From: Shinisaurus crocodilurus
Taxonomy: Eukaryota > Chordata > Lepidosauria > Squamata > Shinisauridae
Assembly (NCBI GenBank): GCA_021292165.1
Contig: CM037878.1
Span: 236,249,546 to 236,313,545 of the forward strand
Reading direction: 5' to 3'
DNA length: 64,000 bases
Shown: positions 31,111 to 41,992 of the stretch, one piece after another
Position numbering within the stretch: the first letter of the stretch is position 1
Layout of the letters: each line of letters starts with the position of its first letter
Position numbers and translations under genes: made by a program
The notes under the pieces: model-generated
The model's database searches: none
Told to the model about the DNA's origin: nothing
The model's input: the letters and a program-made list of their open reading frames with translations, nothing else

Positions 31111-33041
31111 TGACAGGCAGGCAGGTAGGTGCATGCATCCATAGTGAGGCTTTACCACATTTTTTCTGCACTCCATGTTTGGCTTTTCCATGTTGAATTC
31201 ATATATGAAAAATGCTGTAACGGCATGTGTCTAGCACTGAGGGAATGGAATGGAAATAAGCAGCCCTGCATCAGGGGTAGGCATTGTTGGGCATCTGCGG
31301 AGGCCGATACCCCCTGCAGGGACCCAATGGCTAACCCGTGGATCCTCCTGTCCCTGCTCCTTCTCCTTGTTGTCACTACTTGTTAACCTGCCTTCTCCAA
31401 GTATGCAAGCTGGGACCAGAGAGAGAGGATAGAGCACAACCTTTATTTGCCTAGTGCTTGGCAGTATTGCTCTTCTGCTTGGCAGTGGTACAAATTGGTC
31501 CCAGATAAAGCAGGCAGGTGAGTGGGCTGCAAGGAGGAGGTGGGCCACCTATTCAGGTAGGGGTCCCACTGACAGCAACTTGCCCAAGGGTCCTCAACAC
31601 CTGGAGCCAGCACTGGGGACAAGCTACTTGTCTGTGGGGTTCCATGTCACATAGAATACATAAGGCTATTGTGTTTTTCTTTCATCAGATATAATGGCAT
31701 TTATAGAAAACAAATCTATACATATTTTGTTTAGGTGAGCTTTTCTCTATTTGTACAAGGTTTCCAGTTTTCTCCATATTGTATAGCACCTTAGTATTTT
31801 GTATATCCCCATGAATTAATATAAAAGTTACCTGTGTAGTACTGAAGGATCTAGCTATTCACAACCCGAATGTTCAAGCCATGCTTTGAATATTCTAATG
31901 CAAATCCCCAACCAACATATTTGAGTGATTATACTTCCATTTCTTGTCAGGTTCTCACACATTTTTAGCCCCCACAGATTTAAATTGTTTAATAGGGTTG
32001 AATCATGTATTGAGCTTTTTTGAGTCTTCTGGGAAGGTTCAAATTTTGTTCTGAAGAAATCTTTCTTCAAAAATGCACCCCTTTAGTATGAAATTAAACT
32101 GCCAGTGCTTCAAATGAATTAGTCCAGCTGCCTACACTAATCTAGAAGAGGCAATCTGTAATCCAGCATGACAATAAAACTAATCCAACACTGAACTCAA
32201 TAAGTCAGTAGAAATGAAAAACAACCAAAGCCATTTGCCACCAGTGTTGATGACAAGCAAATCAACAGCTTTTTTCTTTTTATATAAAAGAAATAGAATA
32301 ACTGGTGTCGATGTTTCTATGAATAATGTCCAATTCCATAGTTTTGGACAACCTATCTTTAATTCCTATATCCTTGCTAAAATTGCTTCCTTAAATCCTT
32401 TAGTGAGCTTGAAAATCTTTATTTATTTATTTTGTGCACCTTAAGTGATATTACAGACAAGAAATTTTATATACTATCCTTCAGAGAAATAAATGAAGCT
32501 TGATACAAAAAGTCTACTGATCTCTCCCCTCCCCCCCAAAAAACTATTTAATTTTCAAACCCAAATATATATGTATATCCTACAGAACAAAACCAATCTA
32601 ATCTTTATCATTTCTAGTCTACGGAATTCAAATTCTTACTTCTTTTTGCTGGTTCTTAATCCACTTCTTTTCCTATCTATAAAGAGTTTTATAAGTCCCT
32701 GCAGCGATGTGAGCTGTAGGATGAGAAAGAAACCCCAATCACATTACCAAAATCCAATATATTCTGTTATCACCATGCCTCCTTTTACTCTCTGTTCTTT
32801 CCTTAAACTGATTTTGAATATAAGTGACTTCAAATGTAACACAAACAAAACCCCATGAAATACACAAGGCTGGATCATACCTTTTCTTGATATTCACCAG
32901 AAGTGCTGCACATAATTCACCCACTCAACTGACAAGAAATAAATAGTTGGTTTACTTTACTTTGGTGTGTGGTGCCTTTTGAAACGGTAAGGGGGCAGGG
33001 GAATTCTGAAAAGCTAAAATAATTCTTTCACCCTCACAAAA
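31111..33041. other. Unique DNA
   Basis: No gene recognised. AT-rich after 31.7 kb. A short LINE-tail-like 'tttatttatttattttgtgc' is at 32420. Confidence 0.35.
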
Positions 33042-33160
33042 CTTTGATAGAAATTCATCACCACTGATAGAATTGCCTAGGAAGACTTTTGAAATCTGTG
33101 AAATTGTGATAGAAATCCAGCACCACTGATAGAAATACCTAGAGGAAGACTTTGGGTTTG
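33042..33160 (+). repeat. Two-copy tandem repeat (about 60-bp unit)
   Basis: 'gatagaaattcatcaccact' and 'gatagaattgcctaggaaga' are followed by 'gatagaaatccagcaccact' and 'gatagaaatacctagaggaa'. Within each unit 'gatagaa' also recurs. Confidence 0.75.
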
Positions 33161-33314
33161 CTTACTAGTAAAACATTCCTACTGCAAATAAATAAATTAA
33201 TTAAAAATGGTGGGGGAGAATCCTAATTAAGAAATGGGCTGGGACAAATGATCACATGGTACAGCACAAGTCAATCAGCTCTACCAAACTTATTAAGGGT
33301 GCAATCCTATGTAG

Positions 33315-33716
33315 TGATGTACGGTCTCACCTCACGGGGTGTAGCGGGCTGAAATTGGCCTGCTCACGCCCACACGAGGCTCACACGAGCCTACCTGGAT
33401 CCAGCAGCGGCTCGCCTCTCTGCGGCAAGCCGCCTGTGCCGCCCGTGCTGGTCCTGTCGCATCACTTCCGGCACGCTGGAATTGATGCAACAGGACCCTG
33501 CGCCGGCGCGCTGAACCCCCGCGCTACGTTTTTGGCGGGGAAACCAGGGCAACAGGGCTTAACAGCTGTTGGGCCTTTTGGTCAGAGGTACCTCCCCTCA
33601 TAGGGGCACTGAACAGGCCGGTGCCTGAATTAATGGTGCTTGATTCCTGGCTGTCCCTAGCAATGGCGGTGGCTAGTCCTTATTTTTGCCCGCGCGAGCG
33701 AAAAGTAACATCCCTA
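33315..33716 (+). mobile_element. GC-rich TAGGGATGT-family element
   Basis: It starts 'tagtgatgtacggtctcacc' and ends 'aagtaacatcccta', i.e. inverted (C/T)AGGGATGT ends. The interior includes 'gtcgcatcacttccgg', 'tgaacccccgcgc' and 'accagggcaacagggctt', all shared with 48970-49560. Non-coding and CpG-rich. No clean target duplication was identified. Confidence 0.7.
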
Positions 33717-33717
33717 G

Positions 33718-33811
33718 GTATTTTTCCGTGTATAAGACGATACTTTTTCCTTAAATTGATAGTCGAAAAATTGAGGGTCGTCTTATACACGGAAGTACAG
33801 TATGCCGAGGA
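33718..33811. mobile_element. Short TA-flanked MITE
   Basis: About 94 bp: 'tttttccgtgtataagacga' at the left and 'tcgtcttatacacggaagta' at the right form inverted ends, with TA at both flanks (33718-33719, 33810-33811). Similar in plan to the 9142 element but with a different sequence. Confidence 0.75.
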
Positions 33812-33944
33812 GAGAACCCTCGGTTGCAAAACTGCCCATACCTTTTCTTTTTCTTTTTTTGCGTCTCCTGCGGGGGAAGGGGAGGAGGGGCGGCTGAGCC
33901 AGCTTGCACCTGCACGCACACTCACACACATACACTCCGGCGAG

Positions 33945-34150
33945 ATTATTTTATTTATTTATTCATTCATTCATTTTTCTATACTGCCAAATAGCTGAAG
34001 CTCTCTGGATGGTGTACAACAATCAATTAAAAAGTACAATAAAATACAATTAAATATAAACAATAAAAGCATTATAAAAATTTTAAAAATATCACAAAAG
34101 CTAAAAACAAGTTAATAAAACATGACCGCTAAAACAATTTACCACCCCAC
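33945..34150 (-). mobile_element. L2-like LINE 3' end
   Basis: On the minus strand the end reads 'ccatccagagagcttcagct', 'atttggcagtatagaaaaat', then (AATG)n/(AAAT)n. The AT-rich UTR extends to about 34150. Confidence 0.65.
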
Positions 34151-34177
34151 CATATACCATTTAGTTATTAAAAGCCT

Positions 34178-34178
34178 C

Positions 34179-34220
<42 letters not shown>
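34178..34220. repeat. (GAT)n microsatellite
   Basis: About 14 GAT units. It gives a poly-Met frame (34180-34416) that is not a gene. Confidence 0.95.
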
Positions 34221-34221
<1 letters not shown>

Positions 34222-34821
34222 AGTCACACTGGTGTCCCACCTTTCTTCTGTCGTGGTGCTCGGGGTGGCTATGGGTGGTTCCTGGGTGGTCTCCCCTCTG
34301 GGCACTGGCTGGACCCAGCCCTGCTTGGCTTCGACATGGTGGCTGCCTCATGTAACTTCAGGGTTCAGGCTGTGCCCTGGGACCAATGGTACTTGTTTCC
34401 AAGTACATATTTTTAGGACTGCTGTGCAAAGGATTGAGCTTAACTTGTAATCAAAGTGCTGCATGTTTTTGAAGAAAGCAATGCTATCATTTAGTAGCGC
34501 ATTAAACGCTGTGTTGCGTGTCACATTTAATTGCTTTTGCACTGAGACTGGAACAGCTGCATTTGTGGAGGTCCAAATTGACTTATGGGGCACTGCCCGT
34601 GTTACTTTCCTGATTAACAGATTGTGTCTGGAGGCGGCTTTGCAGGCTCATGATAGTTTGGGCCAAGGTGTTGCTGAAAGTGCACTCTTCCAGAGAGGTG
34701 CAGAGCACACTGCAGAATCGGACAACAGAAAGGTCCAGGCCATGGTCCTAGTGCATTCCAAGTTTATTAATATTACGAGGCAGCTGTCTCTGTGATTATT
34801 CAGGGAGCTCATGTTTTGTTC

Positions 34822-35670
34822 TCTCCTGTAGATTGCTGGAGTGGTGGGCAGCTGGCACATGTGTTCATGATGGGCACAGCGTGGTCTTTGGCTGGTTGAA
34901 GAATGGCCAAGTCAAGAGTTGGGTCCCAGCTGGGGCCCTGGCAATTTGTCGTCATCCAGGGTTAGATTGGCATGGAATGCAGTTGGACAGCCTCCAGGCC
35001 ACCCCCTTTTTTCTTCGCAGATCACCAGAGTGGCACAAGGCTGGTGCAGGTGCTCATGTGTGGGCACAGTATGGTTTTCTATGTAAAAAGTGTACCGCTG
35101 GGAACCCAGAAGTTGCTTCCCCAGCTTGGCTCGGGAGAACGCGAGTCGACCCAAGGAAACAAGTAGGAGGGACGGAGCTCAGGGGGTCGAGCCCAGTGAG
35201 TTTGCCAGATTCCCACTCCCCGAACGAAATCCTCACACATCCCTACTTTGTTCTGGTCTGGCCTGGTGTGCCTGCCCATGCAAGTGCTGGTATTGCATTT
35301 GGGCAGAAATAACTTAGGCTTCCTCTAAGGCAAGGCCTTGATTTTGCAAGCATTGTCAGACCTTGCAATCATACAGCAGTTGTGGCTGGGTGTCTGCATT
35401 CTGTGGCCCTGTATTTTGCTGCGCTTCTGTTGAAGGGGCGGAGCTGACACCAAAGTTCTGAACGGGGCGAGTAAGAAAGTGAACAGAGAAGTGTGTAGGG
35501 GCCTCGGACCCGAGGATGGGGTAGTTCCTCACCCTGCAATATCCTTGGCCCAGAGGAAGCTGTACAGGCCAGACGGTGTGCATCTGTCCAAGGCCTGGAA
35601 TGATTTGTTTCTTTCCAATCTGTGAAGGGGCCTGCTGGAATTTGTTCCTGGCAGGTGGGGGATGAGAGAC
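34822..35670 (+). pseudogene. Retroelement SGNH/GDSL-hydrolase-like frame, disrupted
   Basis: In three plus-strand pieces. At 34833-34990, HDGHSVVFGWLKNGQVKSW carries the GHS (nucleophile-block-like) motif after a splice-acceptor-like pyrimidine tract. At 35000-35072 a second MCGHSMVF, again after a pyrimidine-AG tract, looks like a duplicate of the same block. A GC-rich insertion follows (35073-35236). At 35240-35660, QVLVLHLGRNNLG is followed downstream by LYRPDGVHLSKAWNDLFL (Asp-x-x-His block at 35572-35589) with intervening stops. The order GHS, HLG-NDLG, DGVHLS is that of SGNH hydrolases carried by some vertebrate retroelements. The shared end at 1424 and 35983 supports an element origin. 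Class not settled. Confidence 0.65.
35073..35236 (+). mobile_element. Half of a GC-rich fold-back element inside the SGNH remnant
   Basis: 'ttttctatgtaaaaagtg' and 'gggaacccagaagttgcttc' open it and 'cgaaatcctcacacatccct' closes it. The same modules occur in the opposite sense at 48214-48520. It breaks the hydrolase frame between GHS and HLG. Confidence 0.65.
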
Positions 35671-35982
35671 TAAGCAGAGGCTTGACTCTCACCATGGCAG
35701 GTAAGTGCGGGAATAGGCAGTGGGGTTAGGGTTGGTGAGCATCCGATGGCACTTTTCAGGTGACTGATGAGACCTGAGGTGCCCCACTCAGGGTTTTGCA
35801 GCCCAGTTGGGCAAATACAGATCGCCTTTGAGGCTGACTCACCTCACCTGCTTGGAGTTTCGCAGCTCCGTGAGGTGGTGACAGTGGGAAGGCCTCTCAG
35901 CCCCAGGATGGTGTAAAACTGGGGTGTGGCGATTTACAGGCGCCACCCCTCTTCTAGCCACTCGTATGTATAGTTAGTGACC

Positions 35983-36080
35983 TGCACTTCTTCCCTTCAC
36001 AGATTTTGATTATACAATAAATGTGGCCCTAATTTATACAATATTTGCTGTCTTGACTCATTATTTCCCCTTTTACATGT
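35983..36080 (+). repeat. Retroelement 3' end, shared with 1424-1521
   Basis: Contains 'ttcccttcacag', 'caataaatgtggccct' and 'atttcccc', in the order seen at 1424-1521. It lies about 300 bases downstream of the SGNH remnant on the same strand. The AATAAA suggests a polyadenylation signal. Confidence 0.6.
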
Positions 36081-37140
36081 GTAATGTTTACATGGAAATC
36101 TGGTACAAGTATACCAGTGTATAAAGCTGATTTGAAAATGGTGGACGGGAAAGTCTTTGACAGCAAGGAGCAGCAAGTTAAATGTGGCTGACAACAGCAA
36201 ACAAGGAGAAACCTGATGACATCATGGGGGAGTGGGGCTCATGTTTCATGCTATCAAATGTCAGGACCAGGGTGGAAGGGTAGCCGCCTTCTCAGTGAGA
36301 ATAGAAAAGGCAATGCAAGCATGCAGGGGATTTGATTAAACCAGCTGTGAGCTCCTTAGGCCCTTGGGAACAGATGGTGCTCCGGTATTTGACCCTTACT
36401 CAACTAGTGCTGTATTTCCAGGCTTCCATGTAATCTGTGCAATGATTCTTTCAACTTGCTACGCTAAAATCTTTAGATCATGGATTTCCTTTCTGCACAG
36501 TGGCCTTTTATTCAACAGGGAGCATTCAGTGCTGTTCCAGTAGCTACAGTGCTAGATGCTGGTTCTGGGAGACAGCTTCACATCTGAACTCTGCCATGGA
36601 CTCACATCTCTAAATCTGTCTAATAAACACACAGAGAGAGAGAGACACACACACAATCAGTGCAAAGGTCTCAAAACAATGGCTGAGTGGGGAGGGAAAT
36701 GTAATAATATATTTTGTACATGAATGCATCAGTCCTATTGTCTGGCAAGGAAATGTGTGCTAAATGGCTTTAAAATAGTGCAAGGATGCTAATGATAAGA
36801 GGGCCTTGATCTTTTCAACTGTCAGGTACTTGAGTGAGCTATGGTGCCAGGCACAGCTGTACCATTGTAAGGCCTTGCATGATTCAGAGGAAGGTGTAGC
36901 AGGTGAAAGAATGTGGAAGTTGTCATGGTATTCTCCTTCATATCCAAGTTGCGAGGTCCTGACTGTATACCTTGAGACAATGAAAGGCTGTTCCCTAAAA
37001 AAACAAGAATCAATTTTTTAAAAATTCTATACTATGGTCAATGTACTGTATATCCTCAAGAGACAACCCACACTATTGGTAGCCCATTCATGTGGCACAC
37101 ACACTCACACGCCAGAATGCAAACATGAACATATGTATAC
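36081..37140. other. Unique DNA
   Basis: No gene recognised. A short (AG)n/(AC)n run is at about 36632-36655. Confidence 0.4.
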
Positions 37141-37311
37141 AGGCCTGTGGCTCACGCTGGCTCAGCTTGTCTGAGTGTGGAAAGCTAAGCAGGGTCAGGC
37201 CTGGTTATTACTTGGATGGGAGACCCCTCCTCTAGTTTCCTGCATTGAGCAGGGGGTTGGACTCGATAGCCTTGTAGGCTCCTTCCAACTCTACGATCTA
37301 TGAAATCTATG
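37141..37311 (+). mobile_element. 5S-rRNA-derived SINE with CR1 tail, copy 3
   Basis: The head AGGCCTGTGGCTCACGC, the 5S internal promoter blocks AAGCTAAGCAGGGTC and TACTTGGATGGGAGACC, and the CR1 tail to 'ctacgatctatgaaatctat' are all present. By eye it is very close to copy 2. Confidence 0.9.
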
Positions 37312-37358
37312 TTGGGGAAAGCAATCAGGAATTCCCTAAAATTGGGAGGGAGAAATGC

Positions 37359-38338
37359 CAGGGATGGGGACTCGGACTCGAGGACTCGACTCGTGAGTCG
37401 GACTGAGTCCCCCCTCGGACTCGAGTCCCAATATTTTTAATGGGACTCGAGACTCGACTCGGGACTCGAGACCAAGGACACTTCAACATCCCTGGGCTGT
37501 GCCAGAAGGAGTGGAGAGGAGCGTGATTGCTGGCGAAGAGCGCATGGAAGCGAGGTGTGCCGCTGCTCGGCCACTATGGACGGCTACCAGGAGTGCAGCC
37601 CCAACAGTGTGTCAAGATTTATTTTGATTGATGTGTTGCATACTTGGGAGAGGCAAAAGAAGGACCTGAGATTACTATGTGTGGCTGCTCTGAGTGTGTT
37701 TCTGGTTCCAGCAAGTTCATCACCAGTGGAGCGGGTGTTCAGTGAGGGTGGAATTTGGATGAGACCTCACCGTTCCAGAATGGGGGCCAAACATTTAGAA
37801 AAAATCGTGTTCCTCAAATGCAACATGGATAAGTTTTAGGAAGTACAGCAAGTTTATTTTTTAAAATCATTTTTCTAAAATGCAACCTTTCAGACATTTT
37901 GGGTTTGGCTGCCTCTGCCTGCCTCTCTGGGGTTTCCAGCCTCCTCTGCCTGCCTTGTCTCTTCTTGACCAGTTCAACAGTTGAATTGTCCAAGACAAAG
38001 GCCTCTGCCTGCCTGCTTTGGGGTTCCCTGCCTCCTCTGCCTGCCTGGTTATTTTGGGTTTTTCTGCCTGGTCTGTTCTTGCCAAAATCAGTTGCAGAGT
38101 TTTGGAATAAAAAGGCACACTTGTGCCTAGAATTTATTTAAACCACACATCTGAAGTAGCCTTATTTTGTTGGGAAAACCCCCCATTGATTTTAATAGGG
38201 ACTCGTGGAGTCAGCTTTGGGAGTGACTCGTGACTCGTGAGTTCACCATTTTGGACCAAGGACTTGGACTCGAGACTCGGGTCCAAAGACTTGTGACTCG
38301 ACTCATGACTCGAGACCAAGGACTCTTCAACATCCCTG
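37359..38338 (+). mobile_element. hAT element family B, long copy
   Basis: Bounded by CAGGGATG and CATCCCTG with a perfect 8-bp duplication AGAAATGC (37351-37358, 38339-38346). Subterminal regions are packed with GACTC/GAGTC/CTCGAG. A third end-like 'cttcaacatccctg' occurs internally (37481-37494), so 37359-37494 by itself looks like a complete mini-element. The body carries a transposase remnant (37555-37839) and a 3' region shared with 14511-15185. Confidence 0.93.
37555..37839 (+). pseudogene. hAT transposase C-terminal (dimerisation) fragment
   Basis: About 94 codons. The conserved hAT C-terminal block reads PASSSPVERVFSEGG, then HRSRMGAKHLEKIVFLKCN. Known hAT transposases use this region for dimerisation and it is the last coding part. 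The N-terminal zinc finger and most of the RNase H-like catalytic core are missing, so the product cannot cut DNA. The stop (37837-37839) is followed by 500 bases of 3' sequence in the element. Confidence 0.88.
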
Positions 38339-38346
38339 AGAAATGC

Positions 38347-40138
38347 ACAGGTAACACTGAGAAAACTAGAGAAAGAAACTCAGCAATGACTGAGGTCAAA
38401 TCTGGACATAATGTTGTCAGATGCAGGGTCCCAATCCTGCATTCGCTGAGATAATGGGGTGGGTGGGTGGGGCGAAGTAGACGACACTTGAAGAATAGTA
38501 GCAGTGAAGGGAGCTTTACCCTATCCATACCTGTTGTCCTTGTACCCATTCAATCCTCCTCTAAGTTTTCTGTCTCCAAGGCTCACTTCTGATTTTAGCA
38601 CCCAGATGGGAGAAAACCTTTTAAAATGATGTAGGGTGGTGTGGGTGTATTTGCAAGGGGGAATCTACTGCCAGGGGAAGGGTCAAGCACCCTCATTCCA
38701 CCTGCAAGTTCCCTATCACCCACTCCTGCGCTAGCATTACAAGGTGAACATGGGGTTGGGAAGCCTCTGTTTTCCTTGTAATGTCTAGTTTGCCCCCACG
38801 TTGATCATAAGCCCCAGGTAGAACAGACCATATCCTTTTGCAGCTGCTTAGTCTTGGCAGTCAAGTTTTATCAGTTCCAACAGTTATCAGTGAGAACTGT
38901 GGTCATGTCTGTGCTATAAACAGAACAGTGAGTGAATGGGTGAATATCCAGAGAAATGAAGGAATAATGTCAGTGAAAGGTCGTCATCAGGTCAGAGAAT
39001 GGAGGAGAGACCTAGCCAGAAGAGGCAGCAAATCCCAATGCAGCTGAGGAAGACGAAGATCTGAGAAAGAAGATTGAATCCAGAGGAAATATAAAGGTCA
39101 CATCATGTTCAGCATGGCATGGAAGTAAAAGATAAGCTATTTCAGCTGTAGAATAAGTACTTCTCATCTGAGTATGGGAATTAAGATATGAGCAATAAAT
39201 AAATATTGCAACTTGTCTCATCATAAGCTACTGGCTTATGTGTGGCTGCACTATTTGCCTATCAGTACAATCTGGATCTTTTAAAAACACTTTTGTCCTT
39301 TTATTACCATACTAATGGTACTCAATTAGCTGAAGTGGGACTAAATCTGTTCACACCTAAATATTTCAGCTTTAATTGTACGTTTCTTTCATCATAGTTC
39401 TGTCGTGGTTGCTAAGAAGGTGACAAAAGCCAAAGAGTGAAAATAAAATATTGAAGACAGTCAATTTCTCCAGGTAACTTGCATTCCCCCTTCCTTTCAT
39501 CTCCTTGGTGGGAGATGCCATACTATCAAATTAAGCAATTTGGGAGCGGGGTGGTGAATAAATGGGTAAAATTGGGGCTTTTCAGTCTCATCACTGTCAC
39601 ATACAACAGGGTAGGACAGGAATACAATAGACACAAAAAAGAATACAATAGAGAATAGACACAATAGAAGGGAAACAACAAAAGCAATTTTAAGAGGAAT
39701 GTTTTGTTTTCAAAAAGGGAAACATCAGCAAGTTAATAAGTGACAGAAGGTCCACACCTTCCTGCCAGAAGCTCCTTTCCCTAGCCCTTCCTTCCAGTGG
39801 CCAAGTTCATACCCACATTCACAGCGTAGGACATAATTCAGTTGTCTTCCTTGTGAACATCAGGAGAGAGAATTTCCCAGTTTCAATTCAAGATTAGATA
39901 AAATAATCACAGCCATGTCATTTGCAGACTATTTAGATCTCAAAATTTAAAACCTCACAGTCTAGATTTGTGTTCATTTCATTTTGAGCAGTTATAGAGT
40001 TTGTTTAATTTACCCTGCACAAGGCATTCATAAATTAAGTTGCAAAATTTAATTTTGACAAAATTAAAATCCTGCATTTGGACAGCATGGCAGGGAGCAG
40101 GAAATCCATTTCTCACTTAAATGAATATTGAGGAATGC
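38347..40138. other. Unique DNA
   Basis: No gene or named repeat recognised. AT-rich after 39.2 kb. Confidence 0.4.
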
Positions 40139-40550
40139 TCAAAGAAAGGATAAGGCTATCAGTGGCTACTATAAGTCATGATGGCCATATATTACCACCA
40201 GTATCAGAGACAGGACCGGTGCAAGGCAGTTTGGTGCCCTAGGCAAGATCAGATATTTAGCGCCCCCCCTTCCCACTTAAGAGCGCTGTATTTTTTTTTC
40301 AAGGCGTTTCTGGCGCCCCTTTTAGCCCTGCGCCCTAGGCAGCTGCCTAGTTGGCCTGATGGTAGCACCGGCCCTGATCAGAGACAGTATGCCTCTGTAT
40401 GCCAGTTGTCAGGGAATACATGGGAGGGTGCTATTGCATTCATGCCCTGCTTGTATGTTTCACGTGGACATCTGGTTGGCCACTGTACAATCAGTAGTCT
40501 GAACATAGATAGGCCTTTCGTCTGATCCACCAGGGTTCTTCTTATATTCT
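40139..40550 (+). mobile_element. CR1-type LINE 3' end, interrupted by a hAT MITE
   Basis: 'aggataaggctatcagtgg' to 'accaccagtatcagaga' and, after the MITE, 'atgcctctgtatgccagttg' to 'tgatccaccagggttcttct' match the last part of 11840-12425 in order. The MITE at 40211-40376 duplicated ATCAGAGA. Confidence 0.78.
40211..40376 (+). mobile_element. hAT-type MITE, family A, copy 3
   Basis: 166 bp, CAGGACCGGTGC to GCACCGGCCCTG, with perfect duplication ATCAGAGA (40203-40210, 40377-40384). Inserted in the LINE tail, so it is younger than that LINE copy. Confidence 0.95.
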
Positions 40551-41309
40551 GAAACAGAAGCTTGAAATTTACTCATTTGTATTAAATCTGGCAGTATTAA
40601 TACTTGTGATTTTAGTGATGGGAGTATGGTTGGCAAAAAATCAATGCATTATCAAGATTGCTCAATGAAAACAAGAGCTGGAAAAGACTAGAAAGATGAA
40701 GCTGGTGATAAAAACAAATGAAGCAAGGCCCCAACAATGTTGTCTATTTCAGGATCAATTTTGCAAGCCAATCATTATTTGTCAGTGTACATTAAAATTT
40801 CACCCACTTCATAGAAGTGCTGGAATTGGTGTCTGCTCAATCAGTGTGAACTCTAAAATCCAGCACTCTGCAATTGATACCCACTGCAGAGCCACTTTGT
40901 TAAGCAAGCTGATCCTACGGCCTTTCTAAAATTACCAGGGCTGCACCGCTGCTTGCAATGGTGCCACTCAGCATCTTATCCTTATTCAGTTGTACCTCCA
41001 CAATAGACTAATTAAAAGAACAGTAAATTCAGGAATAATAACAAGCAGCCACTCTCATAGCTGCCAATGGAATGGTTTGGTGGCATAGTGATTAGATCAG
41101 GGTGGGAAAGAATATTGTTTAGAAAGGGGGTTGTGAAGTGAGGAATTGGTAGGGAAGAAAGAGTGGTTATGTTATTGGATAGGGACAGAGAAATGAGCTC
41201 AGTGACCACATGATAACATTCTTCCTAGGCCAGTACATAGTACTATAAACATTATTTGAGCCTTCCTTAATGTCAGGGGGTCTGAACTAAAGTGACATTC
41301 CCAGAGTTT

Positions 41310-41398
41310 CTTGTTTAAAGTTTTTGTAAACCACCCAGGGAGCCTTTTGGCTGTGGGGCGGTAAATAAATGTTTTAAATAAATAAATAAATAAATAAA
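41310..41398 (+). mobile_element. LINE 3' tail fragment
   Basis: 'gtaaaccacccagggagcct' and 'ggctgtggggcggtaaataa', then (AAAT)n. The same end on the minus strand is at 47421-47510. Confidence 0.7.
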
Positions 41399-41960
41399 GT
41401 TTGCTTCAGAGGGCAGTATCCACCTGTGTCATTGGCTAGCTTAAATGGTGCCACACTAGTAGTGGAAAAACTAGGTTCCGAACTATGCACAAGAGGAGAA
41501 CCCAGCTAAAGCTACATTTGCACTAGTGCGGGTGCACAAGTGGTTGCATAACAGAAAGGTTCAGTAGAGCTCTGCTAGGACTATCTGAGTTTGCGGAATG
41601 ACACGATTGGATATCGCCCAGAATATGAGATACAAATCCATCTGGGCTTGCCTTCTTTCTTATCTGCACTGAGTTTCAGTGGAGGGTGGGTGGGTGTTGT
41701 TCTTGTTCCCTGGGACTGTACCTTAGCTATACTGAGATGTTTTCAGTTAGCACTCATGTTTTCCGCCTGCAGCATTGCACCAACGGAAATAGTGGTCCTG
41801 ATACTGAGATGGTGGGCTAGGATGCCGCTAACCTGACTACCCACTGTGCACCTTTTTCTGTGAAAGTCTGGCCTTGTGTGGTACAGTACAAATGTTATGC
41901 ACTGACTGGTGCAATGTAAAGTACAGTAAGGGAGAAACCAGACATGTGTGAGTTGATTAA

Positions 41961-41990
<30 letters not shown>
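41961..41990. repeat. (AC)n microsatellite
   Basis: Fifteen AC units. Confidence 0.95.

Positions 41991-41992
<2 letters not shown>

Noticed and set aside
34180..34416. Frame starting with 13 methionines
   Set aside because: Product of a (GAT)n microsatellite.
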